Shown: positions 32,301-40,789, numbered from the stretch's first letter. The stretch: DNA of 64,000 bases from Catenulispora sp. GP43 (GCF_041260665.1 NZ_JBGCCT010000031.1:62001-126000), one strand, 5' to 3'. The notes: generated by a model not told the origin, from the sequence alone. Numbers and translations: made by a program.

Positions 32301-33685
32301 TCACTGACCAGCACCACAGCGGCGTCGCGCTGGTCATCGAACTCGACGAGCAGTTCTTCGACGGTGAGGCCGGCCACGAACGCCGGCGGGGTGACGCCCA
32401 GCGCGGCGAAGATCTCCGCGGGCCGGATGTCCGTCCCCTGAGCTTGGAACGACCAGCCGCCGGCGCCGGCCCAGGTACCGGTGACGTCCAGGGTCCCGCC
32501 CTCGCCGATCCGCCATCGCGCACTCACCGAGCCCTGGGTGTCGGCACCGAATCTGGCGACGGTCAGGGTCACGTCGGTGAGTTCGATCCGATCGCCGCCG
32601 ACGCGCCAGGCGTTCTGCAGGGTGGCGGAGAAGGCGTAGCCGCGAGCCGGCGGCGGGTTCAGGTCGCCCTCGACCGTCAGGACCCTGACTGTCGCCTCCG
32701 GTGGGACGCCCATCCCCGGTGGCAGCTCGCCGATCAGCGCGGCCAGCGGGACCGGTTCGGCGAGGATGCCGCTGATGGTCTTCTCCGGGTAGGCGACGGC
32801 CACGTCCACGACCACGTCGGCGCCCAGCCGGACCTGTCCGGCGGCCCCGGCGACCAGCGAGGGTGAAGTGCTGAACGGGTTCTCGACCTGGAACGTCGCC
32901 ACCAGCGCGTGGATGGTCAGGACACCGGGGATGACTTCCCAGTCGGTGCCGAGCGAGACCGCCATCCGGGCTTCCAGCCAGTCGTACTCGACGGCCTGCG
33001 TGCCTTGCGTCTGCTTCGGCACGAACTTGATGCCCAGAGCCGTCAGGGCGAGCGCGACCGCTGAGGGCAGATCCGCCGGCGGCCGGAAGTCGCCGGGGTT
33101 CAGGTTCGCGAAGTCCAGCAGATCGTCCAAGCTGTCCAGCGGCACTTCCGGGAACGTCCCGGTGACGAACCACTCCTGTCCGGAGCCCAGCGGGGCGTAG
33201 CCCCAGACGTAGGGCTTCGGATCCGCCGCGGCGTCCGGGAAACCCAGTTCCGCACCGAAACCGAGCCGGGCCCGCACCCCCCTGCCGTCGGCCCCGGGCT
33301 CAGCCCCGAACACCAGATGCAGCGGCCCCAGCCCGATCCTCGCCAGCGCGGCCGGAACGGCGGCCACCTCCTCGGGCAGCCCCTCCCCCTCCGGCAACCG
33401 GGCGTCCACCCGAACACCCACGACGTGCTCCCACCCGGTGTCGGGCAGGAAGAACACCGAGGCCCGCGAGGTCACCTGCGAGGCCAGGCGAATGGCCCCG
33501 CTCACGGACAGGCGGTCGGCATCCACCTCGACATCACTGACCAGGCTGATCCTGCCCTCCGGCAGGAAGCGCTGGAAGAAGCCGAGGACCTCCCCGAAAT
33601 CAAGCTCGACGGGCCCGATCTGAAAGGAGCCCTCCCCCTGAGCCAGTTCAAGGGCCTTGCGAAGGTCACCGACGGAAAACGGCAT
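29369..33685 (-). CDS. DUF6603-like giant beta-rich protein (1438 aa)
   Basis: This is the first and largest gene of the five-gene operon. Residues about 740-1190 carry features I associate with DUF6603, a family of unknown function: LRIKRIALGYADGSVFVSFD, VTGVSGGFGVNNDIRIP, LQFTSFKFIQTRALAVVKFG, then TAGGYHPSYTIPDHYPRPAR, AQMYAALTPNAIMAGG and YVDALIQWNPFYLEVSIGVR. The pattern of long amphipathic strands with short turns suggests an extended beta-solenoid or barrel-like body. The first 700 residues repeat related strand pairs. The last 250 include a small beta domain (VTIYRNGTVFEDWEDYDWVI). There is no signal peptide or obvious helical membrane segment. ATG 33685 has AGGAGG 11 nt upstream. The function is unknown. 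The family assignment rests on motif memory. Confidence 0.75.
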   Translation of the reverse strand: MPFSVGDLRKALELAQGEGSFQIGPVELDFGEVLGFFQRFLPEGRISLVSDVEVDADRLSVSGAIRLASQVTSRASVFFLPDTGWEHVVGVRVDARLPEGEGLPEEVAAVPAALARIGLGPLHLVFGAEPGADGRGVRARLGFGAELGFPDAAADPKPYVWGYAPLGSGQEWFVTGTFPEVPLDSLDDLLDFANLNPGDFRPPADLPSAVALALTALGIKFVPKQTQGTQAVEYDWLEARMAVSLGTDWEVIPGVLTIHALVATFQVENPFSTSPSLVAGAAGQVRLGADVVVDVAVAYPEKTISGILAEPVPLAALIGELPPGMGVPPEATVRVLTVEGDLNPPPARGYAFSATLQNAWRVGGDRIELTDVTLTVARFGADTQGSVSARWRIGEGGTLDVTGTWAGAGGWSFQAQGTDIRPAEIFAALGVTPPAFVAGLTVEELLVEFDDQRDAAVVLVSEVALGEKTARLELRLTAGGGEQAVSGTLDLVLSPEKSMRFVVQAARGAGGKWLAAKWEKTGGEPPLEGLDLLSALGLSGPSDTPAGLVPKLDSLTLWYEPGAKRSALAASADWTSWAFAAVDRKYGAAARLAVRASAKQLPMVGDLIPAEYDVAMEGLGFALTSSGWDATAAVAANELLAEVGGFGAAAFGRIDAGPTPEPGSAPLAGTVRGDVAAIAPEASPSAVMPVFPELDLAGLCVTLSYAVGGDAQPPLVLEIWNRRGGGNLPASQTRGLDAGFDLDIAVGPLRIKRIALGYADGSVFVSFDATLQVGPVTFSLLGLGFSIDTDFEPRLSGAALRMDTPPLSIAGVFENRADPDYSVLLSGSVVAEVKFFAMTALGSYARHRDGWSSIFLFGEAGGIGDVALFGPPAFTVTGVSGGFGVNNDIRIPAIDEVGEFPLVRRLTGAGSPTPEEIMAMLMGPGAWMRPESGSYWGAVGLQFTSFKFIQTRALAVVKFGNELAVMLLGRTTVTFPKNAQPGRKVLARLNIDVRLGYEDRKGLLSMDVAIADGSFAFHESARLTGGIAVYLWTGGTNKGDFAITAGGYHPSYTIPDHYPRPARLGFIWSPDNNIRVSAQMYAALTPNAIMAGGRLEARYEKGLLSAWFTAYVDALIQWNPFYLEVSIGVRIGVAFTIKVWFVKVRVSIEVGVGIDLWTPPLGGRVSVKVWFVSFSFGFGASRPTLPAQNWQEFRQQLPDPIAIIPLEGLLPDIDPAELAARTAAHAPTAITAAGFVVETTSALPSSKVYVNSAQLGPGGETVDIRPMDKRNVTSEHRVTIYRNGTVFEDWEDYDWVITQIKRDVPAAQWGAPGKPSLDEGLIPGHLVGLRIEIPGPETGDDVGPISTEALGVERLPDGAMPLRDANAAGPVPVRHANSPGLIADTLATSTVGKRTAVHDALGRWGYGPQADGALTKYASRAQTTLTDAPLVLPTTMAS

Positions 33686-34064
33686 GGCTGAACCAGCCCT
33701 CCTGGCTCGGGGATAGCGAGAACCAACACGTGGTGAGGTGGCAGTACGAAACCCGGCGGAAGCGGCCCGAACCGCTGCCACCAGACTTGGTGAAACGTAG
33801 CGCCGCGCCGTGCACGAGGTAACAGCTGTCAGCAACCGCACGATCACCCTGACGGGAAACCACCCATGGCGGATCGTGGCTCAGACCGCGCCGCTCAACG
33901 CACAGTAAAGAGTGGGATACGCTCAGCCACTGGTCGCGATCGAGATACCAGCGATCTTCGATCGGTATGCCTGGTTCGCCGACCACTGTCGCCGATGGCC
34001 CGCAAGCCACACGGCATCATCACCATCCCGGAGAGCCTGGTTTCCTCCGAACAGGTGATCACAC
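33686..34064. other. Intergenic region upstream of the DUF6603 operon
   Basis: These 379 bases lie between the stop of steA and the first gene of the operon, both leftward. The region must hold the operon promoter. I find an AGGAGG ribosome site just before 33685, but no confident -35/-10 pair, operator palindrome or small ORF. It is less GC-rich than its surroundings around 33890-34030. Confidence 0.5.
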
Positions 34065-35261
34065 CTACGAAAACCAACTCCGCAGCCAGAACACGAAGTC
34101 GTCCCACACCGAGCCCAGCACGGTCAGATAGCCCTTCCCGGCCGGCGAGACCAGCAGCGTGGCGATGATGGTGGTGAGCGCGGCCAGGACCAGCGCGGCC
34201 AGCGACGCGTTGGAGATCCGGCTGCGGTACAGCCGCGACACGCCCTTGGCGTCCACCAGTTTGCCGCCCACCCGCAGCCGGGTCAGGAACGTGGAGGCCA
34301 TCCCTCCGCGCCCCTTCTCCAGGAACTCCACCAGGTTGCTGTGGCCGCCGACGGCGACGATCAGGCTCGCGCCCTTGTCGTCGGCCAGCAGCATCGCCAC
34401 GTCCTCGCTCGTGCCGGCCGCCGGGAACACCGCGCACGGCAGGCCCAGGGAGGTGACGCGGTCCAGGCCCGGGGCGGTCCCGTCCGGGTAGGCGTGCACG
34501 ATCAGCTCCGCGCCGCAGGCCAGGGCCGCGTCGGAGACCGAGTCCATGTCGCCGACGATGATGTCCGGGCGGTGGCCGCACTCCAGCAGCGCGTCCGCGC
34601 CGCCGTCCACCCCTATGCACACCGGCCGGTACTCGCGGATGTAGGGGCGCAGGACCGCCAGGTCGTCCTTGTGATGCGTGCCGCGGACCACCATCAGCAC
34701 GTGGCGGCCGTCGAGCTCGGTGGTGATGTCCGGGACCCCGACGCCGTCGAACAGCAGGTCGCGCTCGGCCCGCAGGTACTCCATGGTGTTCGCGGTGAAC
34801 GCCTCGATCTGCTCGGACACCGTCGAGCGGGCCTCGGCCAGCGCCTCGACGACCTCCTCCAGGTCCACCGCCTTGCCGACCGCGACCGGGGTGCTGCCGC
34901 GCAGCACCACGTTGCCGTCCAGGCGCACCACGTCGCCCTCGGCGATCCGCTCCAGCACCGCCGGGCCCACCTCGTCGACCACGGGGATGCCGGCGGACAG
35001 CAGGATCTCCAGGCCCATCGCCGGATAGCGGCCGGACAGCGACTTGGCGGCGTTCACCACCGCCGCGGGCTTGCACGCCAGCAGCGCCTCGGCGGCCGGG
35101 CCGTCGAGGTCGACGTGGTCGATCAGGGCGATCTCGCCGGCCCGCAGCCGTTTGGTCAGGTCCTTGGTGCGCCGGTCGACCCGGGCAACGCCGGACAGGC
35201 CCGGCAAGTCTGGCTGGCGGGCCTGGGCTCGGCGTCGGGGACGGGGCGGAAGGTGCGTCAT
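34065..35261 (-). CDS. steA: SteA-like cytokinetic ring protein
   Basis: This 398-aa protein is related to corynebacterial SteA, which together with SteB links the divisome to cell-wall hydrolase activity. It begins with the conserved VARVDRRTKDLTKRLRAGEI and IDHVDLDGPAAEAL, followed by AVVNAAKSLSGRYPAMGLEI. The central part is a thiamin-pyrophosphokinase-like fold (CIGVDGGADALLECGHRPDI, IVGDMDSVSDAALACG, AAGTSEDVAMLLADDKGA). A C-terminal membrane helix (SLAALVLAALTTIIATLLVS) leaves a short tail. ATG 35261 is preceded in frame by GTG 35264. In relatives steB usually follows. Here the DUF6603 operon follows instead. Confidence 0.88.
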   Translation of the reverse strand: MTHLPPRPRRRAQARQPDLPGLSGVARVDRRTKDLTKRLRAGEIALIDHVDLDGPAAEALLACKPAAVVNAAKSLSGRYPAMGLEILLSAGIPVVDEVGPAVLERIAEGDVVRLDGNVVLRGSTPVAVGKAVDLEEVVEALAEARSTVSEQIEAFTANTMEYLRAERDLLFDGVGVPDITTELDGRHVLMVVRGTHHKDDLAVLRPYIREYRPVCIGVDGGADALLECGHRPDIIVGDMDSVSDAALACGAELIVHAYPDGTAPGLDRVTSLGLPCAVFPAAGTSEDVAMLLADDKGASLIVAVGGHSNLVEFLEKGRGGMASTFLTRLRVGGKLVDAKGVSRLYRSRISNASLAALVLAALTTIIATLLVSPAGKGYLTVLGSVWDDFVFWLRSWFS

Positions 35262-35505
35262 CACTGGCGCTCATCGTCGCATGTCCGACCGGGCCGGCGG
35301 TAAGGGATTGGCGGGTGCGCGGCACGGGGCGCGTGGGGGACGGGCTCGGGACGCTCGGACACGCAGGGTTCCGCACCGGCCGCGCGCCGGAGTCTGCACC
35401 CCGTACTACCTCCGGGTCTCCACCCCGTTCCACCTCCGAATCTCCACCCCGCTCTCCACCCGCGCTCCGATCTGGAAAGAACACCGGATCCATAGCGTCA
35501 TAGCC

Positions 35506-35979
35506 ATGAACATCCTGCAGATCGTCCTCATCATCGCGGTCGCCGCGCTGGTCATCGGCAAGCGCCTGACCGGGCGCCCGGTCGACACCCGCCGCTCGGT
35601 CGTCATGCCGGGCATCCTGGCCGTGTACGGCTGGTTCATCCTGCAGAAGAGCGGCACGCTGACGCACACCGACCAGGTGTGGCTCGCGGTCCAGGGCGCG
35701 GTGTCGATCGCGATCGGGCTCGTCCGCGGGTCCTCGATCCGGCTCTACGAGCGCGACGGGGTGGTCTGGGCCCGGTACCGTCCGGTAACGCTGCTGCTGT
35801 GGCTCGGTTCCTTCGCGGCCCGCTTCGGGCTGGAGGCGGTCGCGATCGGGGCCGGTGCGGGGAGGACGGCGATGACGTCCTCGACGATGCTCATGTTCGG
35901 CCTGTCGCTGGCCGCCGAGTCGCTGATCGTGCTGCCGCGGGCGCATGCCAGCGGGATTCCGGTCATGGCGCGCTCATGA
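35506..35979 (+). CDS. DUF1453-like four-helix membrane protein
   Basis: This 157-aa inner-membrane protein has four hydrophobic helices: MNILQIVLIIAVAALVIG, VVMPGILAVYGWFIL, VWLAVQGAVSIAIGLVRG and LLLWLGSFAARFGLEAVAIG, with a further one near the end. The KRLTGRPVDTRRSVVMPGI loop and G-L-V-R-G-x-S-I-R-L-Y motif resemble DUF1453/CcdC-type proteins. Its stop overlaps the kinase start as ATGA at 35976-35979, so it is translationally coupled to the histidine kinase. It may form part of the sensing unit, as small membrane proteins next to such kinases often do. Confidence 0.75.
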   Translation: MNILQIVLIIAVAALVIGKRLTGRPVDTRRSVVMPGILAVYGWFILQKSGTLTHTDQVWLAVQGAVSIAIGLVRGSSIRLYERDGVVWARYRPVTLLLWLGSFAARFGLEAVAIGAGAGRTAMTSSTMLMFGLSLAAESLIVLPRAHASGIPVMARS

Positions 35980-37241
35980 GTGTGAGCGCCACGATCCGGC
36001 TGAGCGTGGCCGACGTGCTCCGCGCGCCGAGTGCCGGGCACACTGGCCTCATCATGAGCGACACCGCGGAAGACTTCCCCGACCTGCGGCGGTGGACCGA
36101 GCGCTGGCCCGCCGCCGCCGTGGCGCTGCGGCTGCTGGCGATCGGGGCGCTGTCGTTCACCATCGTGCACACCCGCCACCCGGCGGCCTGGGCGCTCGGC
36201 GGGGTCGCGGCGGTGGCCGGGATCATGTGGGCGGTCTCCGCGGTGCGCCCCCTGCCGGGGCTGGTGCCCGCGATCGCGGTGTTCGCCCTGTGCGGCGCGG
36301 TGCTGGCCGGCACGGGCCTGGCCGAGCCGTCGGGGCTGACGTACGTCTTCATGAGCCTGCTGTACCTGCAGGCGGTGGCCGAGCCGCGGGTGACGGCGCT
36401 GTACGTCGGGGTCGCGGTCATCGTCACCGGGGCGGTCAGCGCGGTCGCCGCGCACAACGGCAGCCAGTTCCCGTGGATCATCGCGGTCTCGGTCGGCGGC
36501 TACGTGTTCGGCGACGCCCGCCGCTCCCGCCGCCTGGCCCTGGAACGCGCGCAGGACCTGCTGGTGATGACCCGGCGCGCGAACACCGAGCAGGCGCACG
36601 CCGCGGCGCTGGCCGAGCGCGGCCGGATCGCCCGCGACGTGCACGACGTGCTGGCGCACTCGCTGTCGGGCCTGGCGATCCAGCTGGAGGCAGCCGACGC
36701 GTTGCTGACCGACGGCGCGGACGTGGAGCGCGCGCACACCATGGTGATCCGCGCCCGCCGCCTGGCCCGCGAGGGCCTGTCAGAGGTCCGGCGCGCGGTG
36801 GCGGCCCTGCGCGAGGACGTCAAGCCGCCGCAGGAGTCGCTGGCGGTGCTGGCCGCGGACTACACCGAGGACACCGGCTGGCCGGCGACGTTCGAGGTGG
36901 CCGGCGGCCCGGTGCCGCCTTTGACCGTGGAGACGGCGCAGACGCTGCAACGCGCCGCGCAGGAGGCGCTGACGAACGCGCGCAAGCACGCCCCGGGAGC
37001 GGCGGTGGCGCTGCGGCTGGCGGTAGGCACGGACGACACGGTCACGCTGACGATCGAGAACGCGGCCTCGACGACGGGCTCGGCACCCCTGGCAACCTCC
37101 GGCGGCGGCTGGGGGCTGGTCGGGCTGCGGGAGCGGGTGGAGTTGGTCGGCGGGTCGGTGCAGGCCGAGCCGACGGCGGAGGGCGGGTTCCGGGTAGAAG
37201 TAGTGGTTCCCGTCGCGGGAGAGGCGGATCCCGCGGGTTGA
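35976..37241 (+). CDS. NarL-class sensor histidine kinase
   Basis: This is a 421-aa membrane kinase. About six N-terminal hydrophobic helices (residues 45-190, for example AAVALRLLAIGALSFTIV and VTALYVGVAVIVTGAVSAVA) are followed by a HisKA_3 dimerisation helix, with the phosphorylated His in ERGRIARDVHDVLAHSLSGL. The ATPase domain contains TLQRAAQEALTNARKHAPGA (N-box) and GGGWGLVGLRERVELVGGSV (G-box). It has no extracytoplasmic sensor loop, so it may sense within the membrane. ATG 35976 overlaps the previous stop, while ATG 36054 (MSDTAEDF) is a shorter option. It converges with its probable partner response regulator ending at 37255. Confidence 0.9.
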   Translation: MSVSATIRLSVADVLRAPSAGHTGLIMSDTAEDFPDLRRWTERWPAAAVALRLLAIGALSFTIVHTRHPAAWALGGVAAVAGIMWAVSAVRPLPGLVPAIAVFALCGAVLAGTGLAEPSGLTYVFMSLLYLQAVAEPRVTALYVGVAVIVTGAVSAVAAHNGSQFPWIIAVSVGGYVFGDARRSRRLALERAQDLLVMTRRANTEQAHAAALAERGRIARDVHDVLAHSLSGLAIQLEAADALLTDGADVERAHTMVIRARRLAREGLSEVRRAVAALREDVKPPQESLAVLAADYTEDTGWPATFEVAGGPVPPLTVETAQTLQRAAQEALTNARKHAPGAAVALRLAVGTDDTVTLTIENAASTTGSAPLATSGGGWGLVGLRERVELVGGSVQAEPTAEGGFRVEVVVPVAGEADPAG

Positions 37242-37254
37242 CGCGACGCGCGCC

Positions 37255-37881
37255 TCAGTCCATCCCGTGCCGCAGCGCGTACCGCACCGCCTGAGCCCGA
37301 TCGCGAACCCCGATCTTCGCGAACAGATTGTTGATGTGCGTCTTCACCGTCGCGGCGGAGACGAACAGCTCCTCGGCGATCTCCGTGTTCGACCTGCCGC
37401 GCGCGATCAGCGTCAGCACCTCGGCCTCGCGCGGTGTCAGGTCGGCCGAGGCCGCCACCTCGACCGCCGCGGCCAGCAGTATGGCCGTGACCCCGTCGTC
37501 CAGCACCGACTGGCCGGAGGCGGCGGCCTCGATGGCCCGGGCGATCTCGGCCCGGCCGGACTCCTTGGTGAGGTATCCGGTGGCGCCGGCGCGCAGGGCC
37601 TTGAGGATCGAGGCGTCGTCGGCGTGCGTGGTGAGCACCACGACCCGCACGTCCGGGGCACTGTCCGCGATCCGCCGCGTGGCCTCGACGCCGTCCACGC
37701 CGGGCATGCGCAGGTCCATGAGCACCACATCCGGCCGCAGCGTCTCGGCCGCCGCCACCGCCGCCGCCCCGTCCGCGGCCTCGCCGACGACCTCGACGCC
37801 GGGGGTCACGGACAGCAGCGCGACGAGCCCGTCGCGCACCGCCGCCTGGTCATCGGCCACCACAACACGGATCACTGGCAC
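37255..37881 (-). CDS. NarL/LuxR-type response regulator
   Basis: This is a 208-aa two-domain regulator. The receiver has the acidic pocket VVVADDQAAVRDG, the phosphoacceptor near Asp56 in VVLMDLRMPGVDGVEA, and the conserved Lys in GATGYLTKESGRAEI. The C-terminal LuxR helix-turn-helix reads LTPREAEVLTLIARGRSNTE and IAEELFVSAATVKTHINNLF, followed by AKIGVRDRAQAVRYALRHG. Start GTG 37881 has an AATACT box 3-8 nt upstream and GTG 37875 is an alternative. The long in-frame extension upstream lacks homology. It lies tail to tail with the sensor kinase, so the pair is co-localised but not co-transcribed. Confidence 0.9.
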   Translation of the reverse strand: MPVIRVVVADDQAAVRDGLVALLSVTPGVEVVGEAADGAAAVAAAETLRPDVVLMDLRMPGVDGVEATRRIADSAPDVRVVVLTTHADDASILKALRAGATGYLTKESGRAEIARAIEAAASGQSVLDDGVTAILLAAAVEVAASADLTPREAEVLTLIARGRSNTEIAEELFVSAATVKTHINNLFAKIGVRDRAQAVRYALRHGMD

Positions 37882-37936
37882 GGCAGTATTCTCACATCCC
37901 GGGGGAAGCCGCTCACCGACCGGTATCGAGGGCCGC

Positions 37937-38980
37937 ATGTCGATCACCATCGCCGATGTCGCGAAGCGTGCCGGGGTCAGCAAGACCACGGTGTCGCGAG
38001 TGCTCAACGCCAAGGCCGGGATCACCCGCCAGACCACCGAGAAGGTGCGCTCGGCGATCGAGGAGCTGGGGTTCGTGCCCAGCTCGACGGCGGTCAGCCT
38101 GGCCCGCGGCCGCACCGGCACGGTCGGGGTGCTGGTCCCGTTCGGCAGTCCCGGCGCGCCGGCTCCGCTGCTGGAGTCGCAGTGGATGGCCGAGATCCTG
38201 CAGGCGGTCTCCGACGTGCTGGCGGCGGCCGGGTACGGGCTGCGGCTGTTCACGTGCGACGACAGTGCGGAGTCCCTGGAGCGGTTCGCGGCGCGGATCT
38301 CGGCGCGGTCGGTGGACGCCCTGCTGGCGATCGAGCCGACCGGAACACTCGACCAGATCGTCGGCATCGACCGGGGCGGGCTGCCGGTCGTCCTGGTGGA
38401 CGACCGCGATCGCCGGGTCCCGCTGCCGACGGTGTCCACGACCAACGACCGGGGCGGGCAGTCCGCGGCGCGGCACCTGATGGACCTCGGCCGGCACCGG
38501 CCTCTGGTGATCACCGGGAAGCGCGAGTTCGGGTGCACCCGGCAGAGGCTCGCGGGTTTCCGCCGGGTCTACGCCGACGTCGGTCTGCCCGTCGCGGCGG
38601 AGTACGTCATCGAAGGCGACTTCACCGTCGCCGGGGGTGTGCGGGCCGTCCAGCAGGCGCTGCGCGACGGCATGGAGTTCGACGCGGTCTTCGCCCACAA
38701 CGACCTGTCGGCGATCGGCGCGCTGCGGGCCATGCGGCAGGCCCCGCGCGGCAGTCTGGCCGACGACGACATCGCGCTGGTCGGGTTCGACGACATCCCG
38801 CTGGCGTCGCAGACCGGGTATCCGCTGACCACCGTGCGGCAGCCCCTGCCGGAGATGGGCGAGGCCGCGGCGCGGCTGCTGCTGGCCCGCCTCGATGACG
38901 GGGTGCGGGGGCCGGCGCCGGAGTCCTCGGTGGTCATTCCGACCGACTTGGTCGTCCGGAGGACCGCGGTGTCGGGGTGA
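37937..38980 (+). CDS. LacI-family transcriptional regulator
   Basis: This is a 347-aa LacI/GalR repressor with the helix-turn-helix MSITIADVAKRAGVSKTTVS, then RVLNAKAGITRQTTEKVRSA. The effector domain carries VGVLVPFGSPGAPAPL, FDAVFAHNDLSAIGALRAMR and IALVGFDDIPLASQTGYPLT. It is divergent from the response regulator by 55 bp. There is no transporter or sugar enzyme beside it, so its targets are elsewhere. I found no second copy of a clear palindrome near its promoter. It sits in a block of regulatory genes inserted between recN and steA. Confidence 0.9.
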   Translation: MSITIADVAKRAGVSKTTVSRVLNAKAGITRQTTEKVRSAIEELGFVPSSTAVSLARGRTGTVGVLVPFGSPGAPAPLLESQWMAEILQAVSDVLAAAGYGLRLFTCDDSAESLERFAARISARSVDALLAIEPTGTLDQIVGIDRGGLPVVLVDDRDRRVPLPTVSTTNDRGGQSAARHLMDLGRHRPLVITGKREFGCTRQRLAGFRRVYADVGLPVAAEYVIEGDFTVAGGVRAVQQALRDGMEFDAVFAHNDLSAIGALRAMRQAPRGSLADDDIALVGFDDIPLASQTGYPLTTVRQPLPEMGEAAARLLLARLDDGVRGPAPESSVVIPTDLVVRRTAVSG

Positions 38981-39034
38981 CGGCGGCGGCCCCGCCGCGC
39001 TCCAACCGCTACCTCGCTACCCCCCGCTACCTCG

Positions 39035-40789
39035 CTACCCCTGCTGCCGATCCGCCGCGGCCGCCTGCAGCAGCTCGTCCGCGTGCGCCTGCCCCAGCTC
39101 CGACTCCTCCAGCCCGGCGAGCATCCGCGCCAGCTCCCGCCGCCGCGCCGCGTCGTCGAGCACGACCACGCCCGAACGCGTGACCAGGCCGTCGTTGGCC
39201 TTCTTCACCACCAGCTGGCGGTCGGCGAACGCCGCCACCTGCGGCAGGTGCGTCACCACCACGACCTGCGCCGAGCGCGCCAGCCGGGCCAGCCGGCGCC
39301 CGACCTCCACCGCGGCCTTGCCGCCGACGCCGGCGTCCACCTCGTCGAAGACGAAGGTCGGGACCGGGTCCGAGCCGGCGAAGACCACCTCGACCGCGAG
39401 CATCACCCGGGACAGCTCGCCGCCGGAGGCGCCCTTGGCGATCGGCAGGAACGGCGCGCCGGGGTGCGGGGCCAGGCGGATCTCGACGTCGTCGACGCCG
39501 GTCGGACCGAACGCCACCGTGCGGTCGTCCACCTCCAGGCCGTCGGCGGAGTCCTTCTGCGCGACCGGGACCTCGACGCGGGCGTGCGGCATGGCCAGCT
39601 CCGCCAGCTCGGTGGTCACCGCCGCCGCGAACTTGTCCGCGGCCGCCGAGCGGGCCGCCGACACGCGCGCGGCGTGGCCGGCCAGCTCGGCGCGGGCCGC
39701 GGCGCGCTCCTCGGTGAGTGCGGCGATGCGCTCGTCGTCGCCCTCGAGCTCGGCCAGGCGCAGCGCGCCGTCGGAGGCCCAGGCGATGACGTCGGAGAGC
39801 TTGGGCCCGTACTTGCGCATCAGGCCGTTGAGGTCGCTGATGCGCTGCTGGACGTCGGCCAGGCGCCGCGGGTCGGCCTCGATCGAGTCGGCGTAGGCGG
39901 CCAGCTCGGTGGAGACGTCGGCCAGCAGGAACGAGGCCTCGTCCAGGCGCTGGGCCACCTCGGCCAGCGCCGGGTCGTGGCCGCGGGCGGCCTCCAGGGC
40001 CCGGGTCGCCTCCGACACCAGCGACAGAGCGTTGATGGACGCCGGATCGTCGGGGCTGCCGGCCAGCGCCATGTGCGCGCCGCCGGAGGCGGTGCGCAAG
40101 GTGTCGGCGTGCCCGAGGCGCTCGGCCTCGGCGTCCAGCTCGGCGTCCTCGCCCTCGACCGGCTCCAGGCGCTCGACCTCGGCCAGGCCGAAGCGCAGCA
40201 GGTCGGCCTCCTGGGCGCGCTCACGGGCCCGGGTGGTCAGCTCCTCCAGGGTGGCCTCGATCTTCTTCAGGCGATCGAAGCAGGCCTTGTACTCGGCCAG
40301 CGGCTCGGCGACGGCGGGGCCGGCGTAGCGGTCCAGGGCCTGGCGCTGGCGGGCCGGCTGCAGCAGCGACTGCTGCGCGGACTGGCCGTGCATGGCCACC
40401 AGGTCGTCGGCCAGGCCGCCCAGGACGCCGATCGGGACGGCGACGCCGCCCAGGCTCGCCCGGGAGCGCCCCTCCAGCGACACCGACCGGGAGATGATGA
40501 GCTCTGCCTTGTCCTTGCCGACGGGCTCGAACTCGGCGCCGGCCTCGGCGGCGGCCAGGCCGGCGGCGCTCTTGGGGTCCACGACCAGGCGGCCCTCGAC
40601 CGAGGCCCGCTCGGCGCCGGGACGGACCAGCGCGGAGTCCGAGCGGCCGCCGAACAGCAGCCCGAGGCCCGTGACCACCATCGTCTTGCCGGCGCCGGTC
40701 TCGCCGGTGACGGCCGTGAATCCGGGCGACAGCTCCAACACCGCGTCCTCGATGACGCCGAGGCCGCGAATCCTCATCTGCTCCAGCAC
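39035..40789 (-). CDS. recN: DNA repair protein RecN
   Basis: This is a 584-aa SMC-like ATPase that helps recombinational repair of double-strand breaks. The Walker A motif GETGAGKT is at residues 29-36. Two coiled-coil arms (about 150-370, rich in E/R/A) flank the centre. The ABC signature is AKGASGGELSRVMLAVEVV, and Walker B is PTFVFDEVDAGVGGKAAVEV, followed by the switch His in VVVTHLPQVAAFAD. GTG 40789 (VLEQMRIRGLGV) is the likely start. It follows nadK and tlyA in the conserved actinobacterial order tlyA-nadK-recN, in one leftward unit. Confidence 0.97.
   Translation of the reverse strand: MLEQMRIRGLGVIEDAVLELSPGFTAVTGETGAGKTMVVTGLGLLFGGRSDSALVRPGAERASVEGRLVVDPKSAAGLAAAEAGAEFEPVGKDKAELIISRSVSLEGRSRASLGGVAVPIGVLGGLADDLVAMHGQSAQQSLLQPARQRQALDRYAGPAVAEPLAEYKACFDRLKKIEATLEELTTRARERAQEADLLRFGLAEVERLEPVEGEDAELDAEAERLGHADTLRTASGGAHMALAGSPDDPASINALSLVSEATRALEAARGHDPALAEVAQRLDEASFLLADVSTELAAYADSIEADPRRLADVQQRISDLNGLMRKYGPKLSDVIAWASDGALRLAELEGDDERIAALTEERAAARAELAGHAARVSAARSAAADKFAAAVTTELAELAMPHARVEVPVAQKDSADGLEVDDRTVAFGPTGVDDVEIRLAPHPGAPFLPIAKGASGGELSRVMLAVEVVFAGSDPVPTFVFDEVDAGVGGKAAVEVGRRLARLARSAQVVVVTHLPQVAAFADRQLVVKKANDGLVTRSGVVVLDDAARRRELARMLAGLEESELGQAHADELLQAAAADRQQG

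Noticed and set aside
29492-32866. Rightward ORF of 1124 aa inside the DUF6603-like gene
   Set aside because: Low-complexity R/G/D/V composition, no start signal, and complementary to a well-formed gene.
33895-35946. Leftward ORF of 683 aa overlapping steA
   Set aside because: Different frame from steA, Arg/Pro/Gly-rich, no homology; the steA frame is convincing.
38990-39045. CGCTACCTCGCTACCCC repeated twice near the recN stop
   Set aside because: Only two short copies in a 54-bp gap between convergent genes; no palindromy or spacing suggests a function.
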